64,000 bases of DNA from BOG-908 sp963795825 (GTDB taxonomy: Bacteria; Pseudomonadota; Alphaproteobacteria; Acetobacterales; Acetobacteraceae): assembly GCA_963795825.1 (NCBI GenBank), contig CAWCIW010000005.1, forward strand, positions 682,001-746,000, in the 5' to 3' direction. Position numbers and translations under genes: made by a program. Positions 53,995 through 64,000 of the stretch are shown here, one piece after another. How positions within the stretch are numbered: the first letter of the stretch is position 1; each line of letters opens with the position of its first letter. The notes beneath the pieces are model-generated. The model worked only from the letters and a program-made list of their open reading frames with translations, made no database searches and was not told the origin of the DNA.

Positions 53995-55128
53995 TCAGTC
54001 CCGCCCGGCCAGGAACTCCTTCATCTTGGCGAAGAATCCCTCGTGCTCCGGGCTGCCTTTGCTGTGCGACCTCGCCTCGCCCTCGAATTCCTCCAGCAGC
54101 TCGCGCTGCCGCCGGGTGAGATGCTGGGGCGTCTCCACCTTGGCCTGCACCACCATGTCGCCGCGTGCGGTGCTGCGCAGCACGGAAAAGCCACGTCCGC
54201 GCAGCCGGAATTGCGCGCCGGCCTGGGTCCCCGCCGGGATTTTCACCTTCTGGGTGGTGCCGTCGATCGCCGGCACGTCGATCTCGTCGCCGAGTGCGGC
54301 CTGGCTCATGCGCAGCGGCACCTCGCAGAAGATATGCGCGCCCTCGCGGTGGAACAGCGCATGCGGGCGCAGCGCCACGTGCACGTAGAGATCGCCGTTC
54401 GTGGCGCCCTGCCCGCCCGCTTCGCCCTCGCCCTGGATGCGTATGCGCGTGCCGTCCTCGACGCCTGGCGGCACCGTGACCTGCAATGTGCGCTCGCGCT
54501 GCACGGTGCCGGCACCCTGGCAGACGCGGCAGGGGTTGCGTATCACCCGGCCGGCGCCGCCGCAGGTCGGGCAGGTACGCTCGATCAGGAAGAAGCCCTG
54601 CTGGGCGCGCACCTTGCCGGCGCCGTTGCAGGTGGTGCAGGCCTCAGCGGCCGCCTTGCCATCGGACGAGCCGGTGCCGCGGCACGCCTCGCAGGTAACA
54701 CGCGTGGGCACCCTGACCGGGGTTTTCACGCCGGTGAACGCCTGCGCCAGGTCTATCTCGACCTGGACCTGGATGTCCGCGCCGGTGCGCGTGCGGCTGC
54801 GGCCACCCCCGCGGCCGGCGAAATCGCCGAACATCTGGTCGAAGATGTCGCCCAGGCCGCCGGCGCCGGAGAAGTCGAACCCGCCGGGCGCACCGCCGCC
54901 CTGCTCGAACGCGGCGTGGCCGAAACGATCATAGGCGGCGCGTTTCTGCTCGTCCTTGAGAACCTCATAGGCTTCAGAGACGATCTTGAACTGGGCTTCG
55001 GCCGCTTTGTCGTTCGGATTGCGGTCCGGGTGGTGCTTCATTGCGAGCTTGCGGTAGGCCTTTTTCAGGTCCTCCGGGCTGGCGTCTCGCGCGACCTCGA
55101 GTGTCGTGTAGTAGTCGGGTTTTGCCAT
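53995..55128 (-). CDS. dnaJ: Chaperone protein DnaJ
   Basis: 377 residues from ATG 55128. The J domain contains the HPD motif (KLAMKHHPDRNPNDKAAEAQ). A Gly/Phe-rich linker is followed by four zinc-finger motifs CxxCxGxG (CEACRGTG, CTTCNGAG, CPTCGGAG, CRVCQGAG) and a C-terminal substrate-binding domain. It stimulates DnaK ATPase. It is separated from dnaK by a GC-rich palindrome rather than being tightly linked. Confidence 0.98.
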   Translation of the reverse strand: MAKPDYYTTLEVARDASPEDLKKAYRKLAMKHHPDRNPNDKAAEAQFKIVSEAYEVLKDEQKRAAYDRFGHAAFEQGGGAPGGFDFSGAGGLGDIFDQMFGDFAGRGGGRSRTRTGADIQVQVEIDLAQAFTGVKTPVRVPTRVTCEACRGTGSSDGKAAAEACTTCNGAGKVRAQQGFFLIERTCPTCGGAGRVIRNPCRVCQGAGTVQRERTLQVTVPPGVEDGTRIRIQGEGEAGGQGATNGDLYVHVALRPHALFHREGAHIFCEVPLRMSQAALGDEIDVPAIDGTTQKVKIPAGTQAGAQFRLRGRGFSVLRSTARGDMVVQAKVETPQHLTRRQRELLEEFEGEARSHSKGSPEHEGFFAKMKEFLAGRD

Positions 55129-55138
55129 GAGATATCCA

Positions 55139-55272
55139 AAGGCCAAGGGCTCCGCCCCTGGACCCCGCTGGGGCCTTGGGCCCCAGACCCCTGGGCTTCG
55201 CCCTGATCGGGGCGAAGCCCAGGGGTCTGGGGCCGACTGGCCCCAGCGGGGTCTGGGGCAGAGCCCCAGCGC
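55139..55272. repeat. GC-rich palindrome (repeat family 2, full copy) between dnaK and dnaJ
   Basis: About 134 bp. The half CAAGGGCTCCGCCCCTGGAC continues through CCCCGCTGGGGCC and CCCTGGGCTTCGCC; the other half returns as GGGGCGAAGCCCAGGGGTCT and CCCCAGCGGGGTCTGGGGCA. The whole can fold into one long stem, or as separate short hairpins. Half copies occur at 36178 and 39136. It lies within the dnaK-dnaJ transcript and may lower dnaJ expression relative to dnaK. Confidence 0.85.
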
Positions 55273-57177
<1,905 letters not shown>

Positions 57178-57251
57178 ACGCGGAAAACTCCTCTCTAGCG
57201 GCCGGGTGCGGCCCGAAGCACCGAACGCGGCCCTCAACTCGATGTGGCGGG

Positions 57252-57280
57252 ATGTATTGAGCAGGTGGCCCCAACACAAG
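57252..57280 (-). promoter_or_regulatory. Possible heat-shock (RpoH) promoter of dnaK
   Basis: On the minus strand CTTG (57280-57277) is followed after 17 bases by CAATACAT (57259-57252), similar to the alphaproteobacterial RpoH pattern (CTTG, 17-18 bases, CYTATNT). It lies about 75 bp upstream of the dnaK ATG. Weak match. Confidence 0.35.
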
Positions 57281-57473
57281 GGGCAGAGCCCCTTCAGACG
57301 ATGGCAGATTACAGAACATAGAGCGAACATTTTGTTGCCCAGGTCCTGTGCCGACGGATAGTTTGCCGATTGCGCATCAGGCCGCGCAGCAGCTCGCGCA
57401 TCGGGTCGGCAAACACGCCCCGACCGGCGGCAGCGTGGCCTGGTGCACACCACAGCGCCGGGGGATATTCGCG

Positions 57474-59937
57474 ATGTCGTTTCGCCAGCAGAGTGCCTTT
57501 GCCTATGTGCCCGCGCTCACAGCACTGCTGGCGGCGACCAGCCTGACGCCGCCGGCGCGCGCGCAGACCAGCTTCATCGCGCCGGACGGCCGCAATCGCT
57601 ATCCGGGCGTGACCATCTTCTGCCCGAGCGGCAACGGCGTGGCGCCCTGCGTGTTCGGCGGCGGCGGTGGTGGTGGCGGCGGCGGCGCGGTCACGGTGAA
57701 TCTCGGCACGTCCGGCGCGGTATCCGCCACCAACCGCTTTCCGGTGACGGACGCGGCGCTCGACGCGCTGATCAGCGGCGGCGCGCTCAGCGTATCCGGC
57801 TCGGTGAGCCTGGCCGGCACGCCGGGCGTGAGTTTTGTCGGCACACCGAACGTTAGAGTCTGGTCGGCCGCCGACGGTGGGCCTGGGCGCGGGCACGTTC
57901 ACCGTCGGCGGGGTGACGCAGGCGGGGCCGTGGACGGTGTCGCTCGGCGCGGGCGGCAACACGATCGGCACGGTGGGGCTGGCGAGCGGCGCCTCGGTGT
58001 CGCTGGGGAGTGGCACCAGCCTGATCGGCACGGTGACGGTCGCGGGGTCCGGCGGCGCGGTGAGCCAGAGCGGCGCCTGGACGGTGGGGCTGGCGCCTGG
58101 GAGCACGGTAGGGCTCGCCACCGGGTCCAGCGTGTCCCTCGGCGCCGGCAGCAACATGATCGGCACCGTCACGGTGGCCAATCCGGGGGGCGGCGGCTCC
58201 GGCGGCGCGGTGACCGAAAGCGGCGCCTGGACGGTGGGACTCACGCCGGGGACGACACTGGGGGTGGCGTCGCTGCCGGCTCTGGCGACCGGCACCAACA
58301 GCATCGGCGGAGTGAGCCAGAGCGGCGCCTGGAGCGTGGGGCTGAGCGCCGGCACCAGCGTCGGCGTGTCATCGCTGCCCGCGTTGCCGACCGGTGCGAA
58401 CGCCATCGGCAGCGTTGGCGTGTCCAACTTTCCCAGCGTGCAGAGCGTGTCCGGCAGCATAAGCCAGGCGGGCAACTGGACGGTGGGACTGAGCGCCGGC
58501 AACACGATCGGGCTGGGCGCCGGCAGCAACATGATCGGCACCGTGACCGTTGCCAACCCGGGCGGCGGCGGCTCCGGCGGCGCGGTGACCGAGAGCGGCG
58601 CCTGGACGGTGGGGCTCACGCCGGGGACCACATTGGGCGTGGCGTCGCTGCCGGCTCTGGCCACCGGCACGAACAGCATAGGCGGTGTGAGTGAAAGCGG
58701 GCCGTGGAACGTGGGGCTTAGCGCCGGCGCGAGCGTCGGCGTATCGTCGTTGCCCGCTTTGCCGGCTGGCACGAACGCCATCGGCAATGTCGGCGTATCC
58801 AACTTTCCCAGCGTGCAGAGCGTATCCGGCAGCATCAGTCAGGCGGGCAGCTGGACCGTCGGGCTCGCGCCTGGCGCGAGCGTGGCGCTCGGCAACTCCA
58901 CGAGCATGATCGGCACCGTGACGGTCGCCAATCCGGGGGGCGGCGGCTCCGGCGGCGCGGTCAGCCAGAGCGGCAGCTGGACGGTGGGGCTGGCCACAGG
59001 CACCACGCTCGGCGTCACCTCGCTGCCGAGCCTGCCGGTCGGCAGCAACGATATCGGTTTCGTCGATATCAACTCGCTGCCCGCTTTGCCCGCCGGCAGC
59101 AATGCGATCGGCACCGTCGCAGTATCCAACTTCCCGGCCGCTGTCGCATTGCCGGCCGGCAGCAACGCCATTGGCACGGTGTCGGTCGCCAACTTCCCGG
59201 GCACCGTCGCCCTGGCCGCCGGCAGCAGCGCGGTGGGCACGGTTGCGGTGTCCAACTTCCCCGGCACGGTGAGCCTGGCGTCCGGCGTAAACGCGATCGG
59301 ATCGGTGTCGGTGGCCAATCTTCCCGCCACCCAGGCGGTCTCCGCGGCGTCGCTGCCGTTACCGGCAGGGGCGGCCACCGCCGCCAACCAGGCTTCGCCG
59401 CTGGGTCCGGTGGCGCCCGGGGCCGCCACCGCCACCACCGCGATGGTCATGGGTTGCCTGGCAAACACCACGCTGCCGAGCTTCAACCCCGGCCAGCAGG
59501 GCGCGGTCGCCTGCGACACCTCCGGCCACCTCTACGTAGTGACCGTGCCGAGTGCGAACAACGTGCCGACCTACCAGCAGGCGGTCTCCAGCGGCGGCGC
59601 CAGCGTATATCGCGCGATCAACACGGCGGCCTCGGCGATGGCGGCGAACGTAAAGGCCGCGACCGGCATGGTGTATGGCTACGAGGCCTGCAACAGCGGC
59701 AGTGCGGCGGCCTACCTGCGGCTGTTCGCGCTGGCGGGCGCGCCCACCGTGGGCACCAGCGTTCCTGCGATCAGCAAGCTGCTGCCGGCCGGCGCCTGCC
59801 AGAGCGTGGCCAACAGCGTGGGGTTGGTGTTCAACACCGGCATCGCGGTGGACGTGACGTCCGGCAGCATGGCCGACAGCGACACCACGGCCGTGGCGAC
59901 CGCGAGCCAGGTCACCGTTGAGGTATATTACAAATAG
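57474..59937 (+). CDS. Secreted protein built of SGAWTVGL-type repeats, frameshifted
   Basis: About 820 residues after repair of a break near 57868. Signal peptide AYVPALTALLAATSLTPPAR-AQ. A short N-terminal region with a run of ten Gly is followed by about 500 residues of tandem units (WTVGL--GTTLGV-SLPALATG and GTVTVANPGGGGSGGAV; later GTVAVSNFPGTVSLA). A C-terminal globular domain of about 150 residues follows (QQAVSSGGASVYRAINTAAS ... VTVEVYYK). The repeats recall fibre or stalk proteins, including phage tail fibres. Surface or matrix role inferred. Confidence 0.72.
58204..58995 (+). repeat. Tandem near-identical 372-378 bp repeats inside the secreted protein gene
   Basis: The motif ggcgcggtgaccgaaagcgg and following bases recur at 58204, 58576 and (more diverged) 58954. 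The spacing is 372 and 378 bp, that is 124 and 126 codons, so the reading frame is kept. The first two units are nearly identical, which points to recent duplication or ongoing gene conversion. Confidence 0.85.
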
Positions 59938-59944
59938 CGTGCCT

Positions 59945-60107
59945 TGCCGAACGCGTCAGCAAAAGCCTGCACCCCGACGCCGGCACAACGGCTCACCCCC
60001 CATTGCAGCCGCAAGACTCCCAAAATGAATGGGAGCCTCCGTGCAGGCGTCGGAGCAAAAGCTTTTTGGTCCTTTTTCTCGAAAAAGGACTGCTTCCTAC
60101 CTTGCCT
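59945..60107. repeat. Palindromic intergenic element, copy 18 (left arm truncated)
   Basis: The right arm is intact (AAAAGCTTTTTGGTCC and onward). The inner stem pairs GACGCCGGCAC with GTGCAGGCGTC and TGCAGCCGCA lies near the centre. The left arm is reduced to a few bases (cagcaaaagcctg). It lies between two convergent genes. Confidence 0.87.
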
Positions 60108-60133
60108 GAAATACATCCGTGGTTGTACCCGCC

Positions 60134-60430
60134 TCAAGAAGGCGGCTCGTCGCGTATAGCGCGATGGTGCAGCAGCACGAGCGCCCGGCGCAGCCGCCGT
60201 ATGCCGCCGCGCACCTGCCCGCTTTCGCACATCTCGCGCCCCTCGGAGAGCAGGCGCTGCACGTCCAGCGACATGCTGCGGCGGTCCGCCACCTGGCGCG
60301 CGAGCTGCGCGCAATAGGCCGGCGTGTCGCTGGAAAGCACGAAACTCGGCGTCTCGTCGGCCCGGGCGAGCCCCGCCACGCACAGCCACGCAAGCAGCAC
60401 AGGCAGTCCCAGGGCGCGGCGAATCGTCAT
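60134..60430 (-). CDS. Small secreted protein of unknown function
   Basis: 98 residues. Signal peptide RRALGLPVLLAWLCVAGLAR followed by ADE. The mature part is helical and basic (QLARQVADRRSMSLDVQRLL, GGIRRLRRALVLLHHRAI) with two Cys that could pair. The ATG overlaps the histidine kinase stop (ATGA), so it is translated with the kinase and may be its periplasmic effector or sensor partner, which is inferred. No family recognised. Confidence 0.72.
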   Translation of the reverse strand: MTIRRALGLPVLLAWLCVAGLARADETPSFVLSSDTPAYCAQLARQVADRRSMSLDVQRLLSEGREMCESGQVRGGIRRLRRALVLLHHRAIRDEPPS

Positions 60431-61865
60431 CTGTGGATGTCTGATGCCAGCCGGGCGGTATCTTCCCCATGGTTTCCGGATGAAGCGCTGTTCATCTGCT
60501 GCTGCGCCACCAGCGACAACGCCGGAATCACCAGCGTCGCGCGCAGGCCGGGATGGGCATCTTCCAGCAGCAGCGCGCCCTCATGGAGCAGCGCCACCGC
60601 CTGTACCAGTGCCAGCCCCAGGCCGGAGCCCGGCGTGCTGCGCGCCGCCTCGCCGCGGAAGAAACGTTCGGTGGCGCGCGGCCGGTCGGCCTCCGGAATG
60701 CCAGGGCCCTCATCGGCCACCGACAGCCGCACCTGGCGATCCACCCGCGCGGCCGCCAGCGTGATACTGGCCGCCATCGGGCGAGAACTTGATCGCGTTG
60801 TCCAGCAGGTTCGCCACCGCCTGCTGCAGCAGGTCGCGGTCGCCCAGTATCGCCAGCGTATCCGGCACCTCGAGCCGCAACACCAGCCCGCCATGTTCCT
60901 CGGCCACCGCGCTGTACAGCTCGGCCAGATCTGCCAGCAGCGGACCCAGATCGATCTCGGCAAAGGCCGAACGACGCGCGCCCACCTCGATTTCGGCGAT
61001 GCGCATCAGCGCGTGAAACACCGCCGTCACGTTGTCCAGGTCGCTGACGGCGCGCTCCACGCCGGTGCGCAGCTCGCCCTCCGAGCGGGCGTGCAGGACC
61101 GCGTCCTCCAGCCGCGCGCGCGCCCGGGTGATCGGCGTGCGCAGATCGTGCGCGATCGCGTTGCTCACCTGGCGCACGCCGTCCATCAGCCGGGCGATGC
61201 GCTCGAGCATGGTGTTGATCGATTTCGGCCATGCGGTCGAACTCGTCACCGCGGCCGGAGCGGCGCACCCGCGGCGTGAGGTCGCCGCCGGCGATCGCCT
61301 CCGCGGTGGCCGACACCTCGGCAACCATACGGCGGAACACGTTGCGTATCACGTAGGCGCCGGCGGCACCGAGGCCGGCGATCACCAAAAGCGAGGAGAA
61401 AAGTGCGTTGGTGAGCAGGCGGCGCAGCTCCACCCTCCCGCGCACGTCGCGCCCGACCAGCAGTCGGAAGCCGCCCGGCAGGTCGTAGCGGCGCACGTCG
61501 GCCAGGCTGCGGGTGCCGGCGCGCGCCACCTGGAGTTCGTAGAACACGCCTGGCGTTTCCACCTTGGCGGGCCACTGGTTGAGGTTACCCGCGACCCAGC
61601 GCTGCAGCGGGTCCGTCACCTCGTAGATCGCGTCGTCATCGACGTTCTCGCTGAGCCGCTCCTGTATGGTGAGCAGCAGTGCCGGCACGCCGCCTTCGGA
61701 CCAGCGCTCCACCAGGCCCTGGGCATCCGCGTTGATCGCGGCTTCGACCTGGCGGTCGAGCAGGTTGGCGGTGGAGAACCAGAGGAAGGCCACCAGCGCC
61801 AGCGCGGAGAGCGCGAAGACGAGGCCGAACAGGGTGGCGAAGCGCAGGCTGGCGGAGCGGATCAA
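60427..61865 (-). CDS. Sensor histidine kinase (OmpR-regulator partner), frameshifted twice
   Basis: About 480 residues from TTG 61865. The first membrane helix is FATLFGLVFALSALALVAFL; a periplasmic domain of about 120 residues precedes the second helix (LLVIAGLGAAGAYVI). HAMP follows, then the dimerisation box with the phosphorylated His (SNAIAHDLRTPITRARARLE). The N box is QQAVANLLDNAIKFSP, then G boxes ADEGPGIPE and GSGLGLALVQAV. Frame breaks near 61224 and 60780; dropping one A at the first gives MAESINTMLERI. Cognate regulator is at 62056-62733. Confidence 0.85.
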
Positions 61866-61866
61866 A

Positions 61867-62047
61867 AGGAAGCAAGGCCTTCTTTTCTGAAGAAAAGAAG
61901 CAAAAGACTTTTATTCCCCCGCCTGCACCGAAGCTTGCGCAGACTCTGCCGGCGCTCGCCTTTGCAAAACGAGCGCACGCTTCGGTGCAAGCGGGGGAGC
62001 AAACGTTTTTTGCTTCTTTTTTGCAAAAAAGAAGGCCTTCCTTGCCT
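61867..62047. repeat. Palindromic intergenic element, copy 19 (inside a two-component operon)
   Basis: Arms of the GAAGGCC type. The inner stem pairs CCGCCTGCACCGAAGC with GCTTCGGTGCAAGCGGG, one of the clearest examples of compensatory change against copies 14 and 4. It separates the regulator stop from the kinase start, and its edge supplies the TTG start of the kinase. Confidence 0.94.
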
Positions 62048-62055
62048 AGGCTTCG

Positions 62056-62733
62056 TCACTCAGGCCGAAGCATATACCCGGCATTCCTAATCGTATGGAT
62101 CAGCGAAGATCCAAACGGCTTGTCGATCTTCTGCCGCAGACGGCTGACATGCACGTCGATCACATTCGTTTGTGGGTCGAAATGATAATCCCACACGCCC
62201 TCCAGCAGCATCGTGCGCGTGACTACCTGCCCCGCATGGCGCATCAGGTATTCCAGCAAGCGGAATTCGCGCGGCTGCAGGTCGATCTTCTGCCCGGCGC
62301 GGCGCACCCCGCGCGACAGCAGATCCATCTCCAGGTCACCCACCAGCAGCTTGGTCTGCGGCCCGTCGGACTTGCCGCGCCGTGTCAGCGCCTCGACGCG
62401 GGCCAGCAGCTCGGAGAACGCGAAGGGCTTGGTCAGGTAGTCGTCGCCGCCGGCTTTCAGGCCGGCGACGCGCTCATCGACCTGGGCCAGTGCCGAGAGC
62501 AGCAGCACGGGCGTGGCGTTGTTCTGGCTGCGCAGGGTTTCCAGCAGGCGGATGCCGTCGATGCCGCCGGGCAGCATGCGGTCGAGGATTATGGTGTCGA
62601 ACGCCTCGCTGGCGGCCATGAACAGGCCGTCGCGGCCGTTATCGGAGTGCTCTACCACGTGGCCGGCTTCGCGCAGGCCCTTGACCACGAATTGCGCGAC
62701 TGTGGGGTCGTCTTCTACCAGAAGGATTCGCAT
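62056..62733 (-). CDS. OmpR-family response regulator
   Basis: 225 residues. The receiver domain has the acidic pocket (LLVEDDPTVAQF), the phosphorylated Asp (TIILDRMLPGGIDG), and the conserved Thr/Lys (LLSALAQV; DYLTKPFAFSELLARVEAL). The C-terminal winged helix has LQPREFRLLEYLMRHAGQVV and TNVIDVHVSRLRQKIDK. Transcribed with the downstream kinase; the DegP-like gene upstream may be its target, inferred from position. Confidence 0.96.
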   Translation of the reverse strand: MRILLVEDDPTVAQFVVKGLREAGHVVEHSDNGRDGLFMAASEAFDTIILDRMLPGGIDGIRLLETLRSQNNATPVLLLSALAQVDERVAGLKAGGDDYLTKPFAFSELLARVEALTRRGKSDGPQTKLLVGDLEMDLLSRGVRRAGQKIDLQPREFRLLEYLMRHAGQVVTRTMLLEGVWDYHFDPQTNVIDVHVSRLRQKIDKPFGSSLIHTIRNAGYMLRPE

Positions 62734-62763
62734 TTCTTTCGTGGTCCTAGCGTTTGATTACGT

Positions 62764-62900
62764 AAGGCAAGGCAAGCAGTCCTTTTTCGAGAAAAAGGAC
62801 CAAAAAGCTTTTGCTCCCTGTCGGCGTGTGTTGGACCACTCCCCGACAGGGACCAAAAGTCTTTTGCTTCTTTTCTTCAGAAAAGAAGGCCTTTCTTTCT
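62764..62900. repeat. Palindromic intergenic element, copy 20 (second inner class)
   Basis: Left arm AGTCC type, right arm TTCTTTTCTTCAGAAAAGAA type, inner stem CCCTGTCGG ... CCGACAGGG as in copy 7. It separates the DegP-like gene from the response regulator. Confidence 0.93.
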
Positions 62901-62904
62901 CTCT

Positions 62905-63999
62905 TCACTGCTCCGGCACCGATTCGGGCTCCACCTGCGGCGGCTCCGGCGGACGGCGCCCCACCACCACCGACACATCGAGGCTGCCCGTCCCGCGCCG
63001 CACCCGCAGCCTAGCCGTGCCGCCAGGGTTCACCGCCGACACGTCACGTATCAGCTCGCGCGTGCTCTCCACCCGCTCGCCGTTGATCGCCACCACCACG
63101 TCGCCGGCGCGCAACCCGGCGCGTGCGGCCGGCCCGCCATGGTTGACCGCCGCGATCGCGGCACCCGCGCGCTTATGCGCCGTGGTGTCCAGATCCACGC
63201 CCAACCAGCCGCGGTCCACATGCCCCTTGGCCAGCAGCTCGTCGACGATGCGCTGGGCGATCTCCGACGGGATCGCGAAGCCGATGCCCACGGAGCCGCC
63301 GGTGGGCGACACGATCGCGGTGTTCAGCGCGATCACCTGGCCGGACATGTTGAAGCTGGGCCCGCCGGAATTGCCCGGGTTGATCGGCGCATCGAGCTGG
63401 AAGAAATCGTCGAACGGGCCGGCGCCGATGTCGCGGCCGCGCGCGCTGACGATGCCGGCGGTGACCGAGCCGCCAAGGCCGAACGGGTTGCCGGCCGCCA
63501 TGATCCAGTCGCCCACCTGCACCGAGCGCGAATCGCCCCACGGCACGGCGGCCAGCTTGTGGTCGGCATCCACCTTGATCACCGCAATGTCCGTCAGCTC
63601 GTCGGTGCCGATCACGTGGGCGGGGAGCTCGGAGCCGTCGGTGAAGCTCACGAGTATCTTGTCCGCCTCGCCCACCACGTGATTGTTCGTCACGATGATG
63701 CCGGTGGGGTCCAGCACGAAGCCGGAGCCGGCGCCGATCATCTGCTCGCGTTTGCCTTTCAGGCGGTCCCGGAAGGTTTTCTCGAACGGGGTGCCGCGGA
63801 GCTCGGGCGGCATGCCGGTGGTGGCTTGCGGGTCCGCCACGCTCATGCGGACGGCGATGTTGACCACGGCGGGCACCACGCGGCGCACCAGAGGGGCGAA
63901 GGTGAGCGGGCCGGTTTGCACCAGCGGCTGGGCGTGCAGCGGGGTGGCGGCCAGGATGGCGGCAAAGGCGAGCAGCTTGAGGGGGGCGGCGCGTCGCAT
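62905..63999 (-). CDS. Periplasmic Do/DegP-like serine protease
   Basis: 364 residues with a signal peptide (LLAFAAILAATPLHAQ), complete, the start being 1 bp from the window edge. The catalytic triad is visible: His in VTNNHVVGEADKI, Asp in ELTDIAVIKVD, Ser in INPGNSGGPSFN. A single PDZ domain follows (HGGPAARAGLRAGDVVVAIN), whereas E. coli DegP has two, so it is nearer to DegS/MucD-like size. It degrades misfolded periplasmic proteins. It probably forms one functional unit with the two-component genes downstream. Confidence 0.93.
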   Translation of the reverse strand: MRRAAPLKLLAFAAILAATPLHAQPLVQTGPLTFAPLVRRVVPAVVNIAVRMSVADPQATTGMPPELRGTPFEKTFRDRLKGKREQMIGAGSGFVLDPTGIIVTNNHVVGEADKILVSFTDGSELPAHVIGTDELTDIAVIKVDADHKLAAVPWGDSRSVQVGDWIMAAGNPFGLGGSVTAGIVSARGRDIGAGPFDDFFQLDAPINPGNSGGPSFNMSGQVIALNTAIVSPTGGSVGIGFAIPSEIAQRIVDELLAKGHVDRGWLGVDLDTTAHKRAGAAIAAVNHGGPAARAGLRAGDVVVAINGERVESTRELIRDVSAVNPGGTARLRVRRGTGSLDVSVVVGRRPPEPPQVEPESVPEQ

Positions 64000-64000
64000 G

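Noticed and set aside
57474..59937. Prophage tail-fibre locus
   Set aside because: The protein has a signal peptide, and no integrase, capsid, tail or lysis genes lie around it.

Overview
The window looks like chromosomal DNA of a high-GC alphaproteobacterium, most likely an acetic-acid-bacterium relative (Acetobacteraceae, Rhodospirillales). The reasons are the gene set and order (mutY and dciA diverging, dsbA-like followed by smc, tRNA-Trp-secE-nusG, dnaK-dnaJ, hisB-DUF2628-hisH), a class II DAHP synthase, a secreted sedolisin-type acid protease, and long Ala/Gly-rich proteins. No species is claimed. No phage, plasmid, transposase or CRISPR locus is visible.

Layout. 1-2.9 kb: lrgB/cidA-type murein hydrolase exporters and DAHP synthase. 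3.1-15.5 kb: a cell-surface glycosylation island with a GT4 glycosyltransferase, a 737-residue protein of unknown function, a very large GT2-GT2-GT9 polyprotein-like glycosyltransferase, and three sulfotransferase-like genes. 15.5-19.1 kb: histidine genes hisB, hisH and hisA interleaved with small membrane/GNAT/DUF genes. 19.4-22.2 kb: phhA, crcB, mutY, dciA. 22.2-30.5 kb: an 8.6-kb block (small secreted protein, GST, VWA/MoxR pair, unknown protein, giant repetitive adhesin) that separates dciA from dsbA-smc. 30.9-36.2 kb: DsbA-like protein and an unusually long Ala-rich SMC. 36.4-39.1 kb: Gly-rich lipoprotein and a TpsB/FhaC-type outer-membrane transporter. 39.2-40.4 kb: nusG, secE and two tRNAs. 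40.4-45.2 kb: kdp potassium-pump operon with an upstream microprotein and KdpE-box-like repeats. 45.4-50.2 kb: pmbA, M16 peptidase, thrC, two small conserved ORFs. 50.4-52.3 kb: ltaE-dapB. 52.4-53.7 kb: sedolisin. 54.0-57.2 kb: dnaK-dnaJ. 57.5-59.9 kb: a repeat-built secreted protein. 60.1-64.0 kb: DegP-like protease, OmpR-type regulator, histidine kinase and a small secreted protein, probably one envelope-stress unit.

The strongest non-genic signal is a palindromic intergenic element present about 20 times (roughly every 3 kb). Each full copy is 130-185 bp, has two terminal arms that each form their own hairpin, and encloses an inner stem of one of at least three classes. Inner stems differ between copies but keep their base pairing. 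Copies sit directly against stop and start codons and inside operons (kdpA/kdpB, hisA/GNAT, regulator/kinase). A second, GC-rich palindromic family (best copy between dnaK and dnaJ) is also present.

A second window-wide property is about 17 single-frame breaks in otherwise well-conserved genes (cidA, GT4, the 737-residue protein, the giant glycosyltransferase, sulfotransferase, DUF2628, phhA, adhesin, tpsB, kdpA, the repeat protein, histidine kinase). Several are repaired by removing one base. Indel errors in the assembly are the simplest explanation, with real gene decay as the alternative; those genes are listed here as whole loci with the break positions given.
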